Source: Pelethousia sp034928145 (GTDB taxonomy: Bacteria > Bacillota > Clostridia > Christensenellales > CAG-138). Taken from it: a stretch of DNA of 64,000 nucleotides. Below are positions 60,149-64,000 of the stretch, one piece after another. Both the position numbers and the translations under genes were made by a program. Location: positions 52,600 to 116,599 of the forward strand of contig JAYFPE010000030.1 in NCBI GenBank assembly GCA_034928145.1, written 5' to 3'. The notes under the pieces were generated by a model. It did not search any database. It saw only the letters and a program-made list of their open reading frames with translations, and had not been told where the DNA came from. Each line of letters opens with the position of its first letter. The stretch's first letter is position 1.

Positions 60149-60901
60149 TTATAGCTTGTTGCCACAGCCGCCGCAGAATCTGGTACCGGGCGGATTTTCC
60201 TCACCGCAGCCGGGACACTTGGCGGCGGCCGGCGCCGCCATGGACGCGCCGCAGTGGTTGCAAAAGCGTACCCCCTGGGCATTTTCCTTTTTGCATTTGG
60301 GGCATACGGCCAGCGCCAGCGAAGCGCCACAGTTGTTGCAGAACTTGCCCGTCCCGGCAGGCTTGCCGCAGATGGGGCAGACGGTTGTCTTGCTTTCCAG
60401 CTTGCCCTTCCAGATGGTGGCGCTTTCAGCAGTTTCTTCGATATTGCGCCGCATAGCGTCGGCCCGAGCCTTTGCCACAGTGATTTCCTGTCGGGGCGCA
60501 CATTCGGTGCATAGGCCCTCGTCCTCGTTATAGCAGGAATCACAGACCCATTTGCGGCAGCCATGACAGCGGTGGAAGTGCTGCTGGGCTTCGTTTTTTG
60601 CCCGCTCAAAAGCCTTTTCATGCTCCTTTTGCCATTCGGGGCTCATGCCTTCGAACCGATCGGACAGAACATTCCCGCCCCGCTCCAGCGAATACCCGAG
60701 GTTTCCCAGGCGACCGCCAAGCAGACTGCCCAGCACGCCCGCCCCCTGAGCCAGTCCCCGCAGCCCGCGGCCCTTTTTATAGGTTTCGGATTCAATGAAG
60801 CTGCTTTTGTATCCGTCCTCACAGAGGTCACAATAAAAGGTAAACTGGAACCCCGCCTCGGTGGAGTTGTCTTCATAATTCCTTGTAAAGGATTGGAGCA
60901 T
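60149..60901 (-). CDS. Multi-zinc-ribbon protein
   Basis: 250 aa. N-terminal Cys pairs CDLCEDGYK, then a helical and Gly-rich middle, CHGCRKWVCDSCYNEDEGLC (a RING/B-box-like cluster near residues 112-133), and three zinc ribbons: CPICGKPAGTGKFCNNCG, CPKCKKENAQGVRFCNHCG and CPGCGEENPPGTRFCGGCG. No enzyme motif. Probably a zinc-dependent scaffold or RNA/protein binder. It shares the N-terminal layout with the protein at 61711. Confidence 0.85.
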   Translation of the reverse strand: MLQSFTRNYEDNSTEAGFQFTFYCDLCEDGYKSSFIESETYKKGRGLRGLAQGAGVLGSLLGGRLGNLGYSLERGGNVLSDRFEGMSPEWQKEHEKAFERAKNEAQQHFHRCHGCRKWVCDSCYNEDEGLCTECAPRQEITVAKARADAMRRNIEETAESATIWKGKLESKTTVCPICGKPAGTGKFCNNCGASLALAVCPKCKKENAQGVRFCNHCGASMAAPAAAKCPGCGEENPPGTRFCGGCGNKL

Positions 60902-60910
60902 AGATTCACC

Positions 60911-61248
60911 TCATTTCCTGTTTGACTTAATTTTTTTGCCGCAGGCGATGCATTTTACGGTTTCGAAGAATTGCCGCGCACCGCAGCGGGGATTACCGCA
61001 CCGGATCATGAGCGATGCGCCGCACTGCTCACATTTTTCCCTGCAAAGGTCGGCTTTCCGCAGGCGGGACAGGGAATATACAGCGCTCTGCCGCAGCCGG
61101 AGCAAAGAGGCAGCCCCTTTTCGATGGGCCGCAGGCAGGCAGGGCAGAGGTACCCAAAAGGGTTTCCGCTTTGACAGGCAGGGCAAAACCGTGAGTCCCT
61201 CTCTATGTACGCACCGCAGTGAATGCAGGGTCGCTTGTAAGAAGCCAT
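60911..61248 (-). pseudogene. Double zinc-ribbon protein with frameshift
   Basis: From the ATG at 61248 (AGGAGGG upstream): CIHCGAYIERDSRFCPACQ, CPACLRPIEKGLPLCSGCG, CPACGKPTFAG. At about 61035 a one-base loss shifts the frame; the next ribbons CEQCGASLMIRCGNPRCG and CIACGKKIKSNRK continue in another frame to 60911. About 112 aa if corrected. Either a true frameshift or a sequencing error. Confidence 0.75.
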
Positions 61249-61249
61249 A

Positions 61250-61714
61250 CTATCCCTCCTGTTTGGCGCCGCATTCACCGCAGAAACGGGTGCCCGGCGA
61301 TAGCGACGCTCCGCATCCGGCACATTTTTGCGCGCCCAGCTTTGCACCGCACTCCTGACAGAACTTTACGCCCTCCGGATTCATATTGTTGCAGTCAGGG
61401 CAGAGGCGGGCTTCTTCCTCGGTTCTCCGGGCGCAATCCTTTTTCTCTTTGTCTACTTGCACGCTTTGCAGCTTGGCCTGCGCCGCAGACAGATTTTCCT
61501 GCACCAAACGCAGTTTGTTCTGGAGCTCGGGAAACTGGACACGGCCTTCTGCCAACGCCAGTTTCCCAATCTGTGCGTAGAGCTCGGTTTCCTGCTTTTG
61601 CAGGTCGCTGACCTCAGACCCGGCCACCATCAGCGCTACATCCGGATCATCCGGGGGCAGAAAGCCGGAAAGCCCTTTCATCAGGCCCCCAAGCCCGCCA
61701 AATAAATCACTCAT
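61250..61714 (-). CDS. Zinc-ribbon protein with coiled coil
   Basis: 154 aa. Gly/Phe-rich start (MSDLFGGLGGLMKGLSGFLP), a coiled coil (about 35-95, VSDLQKQETELYAQIGKLAL), and two zinc ribbons (CPDCNNMNPEGVKFCQECG, CAGCGASLSPGTRFCGECG). It overlaps the preceding gene by 4 bp. Function unknown. Confidence 0.85.
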   Translation of the reverse strand: MSDLFGGLGGLMKGLSGFLPPDDPDVALMVAGSEVSDLQKQETELYAQIGKLALAEGRVQFPELQNKLRLVQENLSAAQAKLQSVQVDKEKKDCARRTEEEARLCPDCNNMNPEGVKFCQECGAKLGAQKCAGCGASLSPGTRFCGECGAKQEG

Positions 61715-62076
61715 ACATTTTCCTCCTTTCCCGCTTCAAATTGCGGCGCACCGCATACAGTGCAAAGATCGACGCCTTTGGAAACGCCGGCGCCGCAGCG
61801 GGCACAGATGCGGGGCATACAATCTGTACACATCATTTGATTTTCGTTGAAGTGTTCATCGCACACCCACCGCTGGCAACCGCTGCATCTGTTAAAGTGC
61901 AGCCGTGCGTCCTGTTCTCCCAAACGCAGGGCCTCCTTCGGGGTATCGCAGGCAAGAAGAGCGGTAGTATATCCGCTGCCGCAAATCTCACAGAAAAAGG
62001 TCAGGCGGAAACCGGCGTCCTCCCGCACCGTCCGGCACTTTGCCGTAAACATGGGAGGTTCTCTATCCATCCTCAT
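61711..62076 (-). CDS. Cysteine-rich zinc-binding protein
   Basis: 121 aa. CEICGSGYTT, then CSGCQRWVCDEHFNENQMMC and CARCGAGVSKGVDLCTVCG. The layout CxxC...RCxGCxxWVC matches the N-terminal half of the 250-aa protein at 60149, so they are paralogues. The start at 62076 (MRMD) overlaps the end of the 50-aa gene; an alternative ATG is at 62070. Confidence 0.8.
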   Translation of the reverse strand: MRMDREPPMFTAKCRTVREDAGFRLTFFCEICGSGYTTALLACDTPKEALRLGEQDARLHFNRCSGCQRWVCDEHFNENQMMCTDCMPRICARCGAGVSKGVDLCTVCGAPQFEAGKEENV

Positions 62077-62215
62077 GATCCGTCCCCTCGCCTTCCGTCC
62101 CCTGTGCCTTCACGCTTTTTAGTTCGGCGATGAAGGCGCTGAGTTTTTGCAGACTCAAATAATCCAACCTGCGGATATCTTCAATCATTTCCTCGCGCAG
62201 CCGATCCTTTTGCAT
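62063..62215 (-). CDS. 50-aa helical protein, first gene of the zinc-ribbon operon
   Basis: MQKDRLREEMIEDIRRLDYL, then SLQKLSAFIAELKSVKAQ, with GAGGG upstream of the ATG at 62215. Predicted to be two helices with a Leu-rich face. No family recognised. It overlaps the following gene by 14 bp, so it belongs to the operon. Confidence 0.65.
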   Translation of the reverse strand: MQKDRLREEMIEDIRRLDYLSLQKLSAFIAELKSVKAQGTEGEGTDHEDG

Positions 62216-62495
62216 AGAATCACCCTCTTTCCCATTGGCACAAATCTATTGACTGAGTTAGATACATTCGGTATCATGTAAGCAATGATTCCAGCCTCAT
62301 CATACGGGAAATAACGCCCGCCGTAATCATCTCTGGGGTGACTGTGAGGATAAAACAGGGGTGATTTTTGGGGTGATTTTTTATTGCCTATCATCAATAT
62401 ACAGGAATTGTGTCCATAAAAGCTTACCTATTCGGTACTGAAGCACGCATAGCAGGAGGATTTATCAGCTCCTGCGGAAAGGGAACGGTGGTTTT

Positions 62496-63884
62496 ATGAA
62501 AAAGAAGTACATTGCTTTAGCGGCGTTGCTGTTGCTGTCCGTGCTGCTTGCCGCCTGCGGGAAAACAGGCGGACTCAATCCCAAACGGCCAGTAACCCTC
62601 ACTTTGTGGCACAATTTTGGCGGACAGATGCAGACCACGATGGATGCGCATATTGAGGAGTTTAACGCCACGATTGGCAAGGAAAAAGGCATTGTCATCA
62701 GCGTCACCTCCATTTCCGGCTCAGCCGCCATTCAGGAGAAGCTGACCATGATCGCCGCAGGCGATCCCGGCGCGCCGGGAATGCCCGACATCACCACCTG
62801 CTATCCGGCCACGGCGACCTTGCTTGCGGAGAAAGGGCTTCTTGCACCAGTGGACGGGTACTTTACCGATGCGGAGCTCTCCAGCTATTTGCCCCGGTTT
62901 TTGGAGGAGGGCAGGCTGTCTGACGGCAAGCTCTATGTGTTTCCCTTTGCCAAATCTACCGAGGTGCTTTTCCTCAATCAAACGCTATTTGATAAATTCT
63001 CAGCAGCCACAGGGGTCACGGCGGACAGCCTTTCCACATTGGAGGGAATTGCCGACGCCGCAACAGCCTATTACCGCTGGACCGACGAGCAGACGCCGGG
63101 TGTACCAAACGATGGGAAGGCGTTTTTCGCCGTTGATTCCTTTTTCAACCTCGCCCAGGTTGGCATGGAGCAAATGGGGGTCTCCCTCTTTCAGGAGGAG
63201 GAGATTCGGCTGGACACGCCGGAATTTGCGCGCATCTGGGACGCCGTTTTTGAACCGGCGGTGAAGGGCGGATATGCCCGCTATGACGGCTATTCCTCCG
63301 ACCTCTCAAAAACAGGAGATATCCTTTGCTCCATGGGTTCGACGGCGGGCATCCTGTTTTACGGAGAGGAGATTACATACCCCAATAACACCAAGGAAAG
63401 GGTAGAATACGCCGTGCTCCCCTACCCAATCTTTGAGGGCGGCAAAAAAGTGGCCATCCAGCGGGGCGGCGGTCTGGCGGTGGCAAAATCTACACCCCAG
63501 AAAGAAGAGGCTGCGTCTCTGTTTCTCAAATGGTTTACCGCTCCGGAACAGAACATGCGTTTCGTGGCTTCCACAGGGTATCTCCCAGTCACTGGTCAGG
63601 CTTTTACCAACCACATGGAGCGGGAGATCGCCGAAAACAGCAATCCGAATATTCAAAAACTGTTGCGCACAGCTACCATCGTTCATAAAGAATATGACTT
63701 TTATATACCGCCGGTGGTTGATCGCTTTAATGCTGTAGGCAGCAGTTTCGAAACCGATTTCCTAGCAATCGCGCAGAAGCGGCGGGAGCAGTACATAGAA
63801 AATCTAACCGCAATGGATTTGGCGATTGCCTATGAGGAGGCGGCAAAGGGTGCCCTTAAAGAATTTATTGCGGGGCGCCCATAA
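62496..63884 (+). CDS. ABC transporter extracellular solute-binding lipoprotein
   Basis: 462 aa. Signal with lipobox VLLAACGK (Cys near 21). SBP_bac_1 features: TLTLWHNFGGQMQTTMDAHI, PDITTCYPATATLLAEKGLL, VFPFAKSTEVLFLNQTLFDK, AIQRGGGLAVAKST and EEAASLFLKWFTAPEQNMRF. It binds a sugar-like or related solute outside the cell. No permease or ATPase follows within the window; instead a gene of signalling type may begin 17 bp later. Confidence 0.9.
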   Translation: MKKKYIALAALLLLSVLLAACGKTGGLNPKRPVTLTLWHNFGGQMQTTMDAHIEEFNATIGKEKGIVISVTSISGSAAIQEKLTMIAAGDPGAPGMPDITTCYPATATLLAEKGLLAPVDGYFTDAELSSYLPRFLEEGRLSDGKLYVFPFAKSTEVLFLNQTLFDKFSAATGVTADSLSTLEGIADAATAYYRWTDEQTPGVPNDGKAFFAVDSFFNLAQVGMEQMGVSLFQEEEIRLDTPEFARIWDAVFEPAVKGGYARYDGYSSDLSKTGDILCSMGSTAGILFYGEEITYPNNTKERVEYAVLPYPIFEGGKKVAIQRGGGLAVAKSTPQKEEAASLFLKWFTAPEQNMRFVASTGYLPVTGQAFTNHMEREIAENSNPNIQKLLRTATIVHKEYDFYIPPVVDRFNAVGSSFETDFLAIAQKRREQYIENLTAMDLAIAYEEAAKGALKEFIAGRP

Positions 63885-63900
63885 ACAGGAGGGAACGCAG

Positions 63901-64000
63901 GTGCAAAAGCAAAGATTGATTGAGACTCTGGGGCTTTACCGCGAGGCGATACGCCGTGGCGGTCAGCATGGCCTGCCTATGCGTCTGCGGCTGTTCCTTT
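63901..64000 (+). CDS. Start of the next gene, truncated by the window
   Basis: GTG at 63901 with AGGAGGG upstream. The 33 visible residues are VQKQRLIETLGLYREAIRRG then GQHGLPMRLRLFL. The basic start and the beginning of a hydrophobic stretch suggest a membrane protein such as a sensor, but too little is visible to assign. Confidence 0.6.
   Translation, partial: MQKQRLIETLGLYREAIRRGGQHGLPMRLRLFL

Noticed and set aside
1..64000. tRNA, rRNA or CRISPR arrays
   Set aside because: No cloverleaf with a T-arm consensus, rRNA-like conserved block or regularly spaced repeat with unique spacers was seen. The repeats found are coding (infB, 52.3 kb, 56.1 kb).

Overview
The window is chromosomal DNA of a fairly GC-rich, spore-forming member of the Clostridia (Bacillota). 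The evidence is the nusA-operon tail (ylxR-ylxQ-infB-rbfA-nrnA-truB-ribF-rpsO), FabK-type fatty-acid synthesis, DegV, RecD2 and ComFC proteins, spoIIID relics, strong purine-rich ribosome binding sites and sortase/SLH surface proteins. No rRNA, tRNA or CRISPR array was found.

Layout. 1-6.8 kb: translation operon ending in rpsO. 6.8-10.1 kb: an IS200 relic, a ComEC-like metallo-hydrolase, an ACP-like protein that lacks the phosphopantetheine serine, a FabG-like reductase, a YkvA relic, and the 3' part of a PdaB-type polysaccharide deacetylase gene. 10.09-26.72 kb: an integrated element. 26.7-33.6 kb: the 5' part of the same deacetylase gene, then recD2, comFC, two degV genes, an FMN reductase and a Cu/Zn SOD-like protein. 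33.6-40.2 kb: a signalling and envelope island (Ser/Thr kinase, VanY-like carboxypeptidase, two HTH regulators, zinc-ribbon membrane protein, WG-repeat lipoprotein). 40.5-48.2 kb: a BMP-type nucleoside ABC importer, a CodA-like amidohydrolase and an IclR regulator. 48.2-58.4 kb: accessory DNA with a second serine-recombinase relic, a peptidoglycan-binding gene cut by a stop codon, a sortase-anchored protein, an AAA ATPase + DUF4276 pair (candidate defence), a YTGVGGG repeat protein and an SLH relic. 58.4-62.2 kb: a minus-strand operon of zinc-ribbon proteins and lipoproteins with two apparent frameshifts. 62.5 kb to the end: a solute-binding lipoprotein and the start of the next gene.

The main discovery is the 16.6-kb element. 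A 524-aa large serine recombinase sits at its left end. The two deacetylase fragments lie at its two ends in the same orientation. Joining them at a shared TC dinucleotide restores one uninterrupted 269-codon reading frame, reading IQWDLDTIDWRE across the junction. Joining the element's ends gives an attP-like sequence with inverted half-sites centred on the same TC. The cargo is a complete type II fatty-acid synthesis and acetyl-CoA carboxylase operon (acpP, accB, accC, accD, accA, fabH, fabK, an NMO-family flavoprotein, fabD, fabG, fabF, fabZ) plus a FabT-like MarR repressor, with a 15-bp perfect inverted-repeat operator at the promoter. The interrupted gene resembles sporulation deacetylases, so the layout recalls the skin-type elements that interrupt sporulation genes. 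Programmed excision is inference only.
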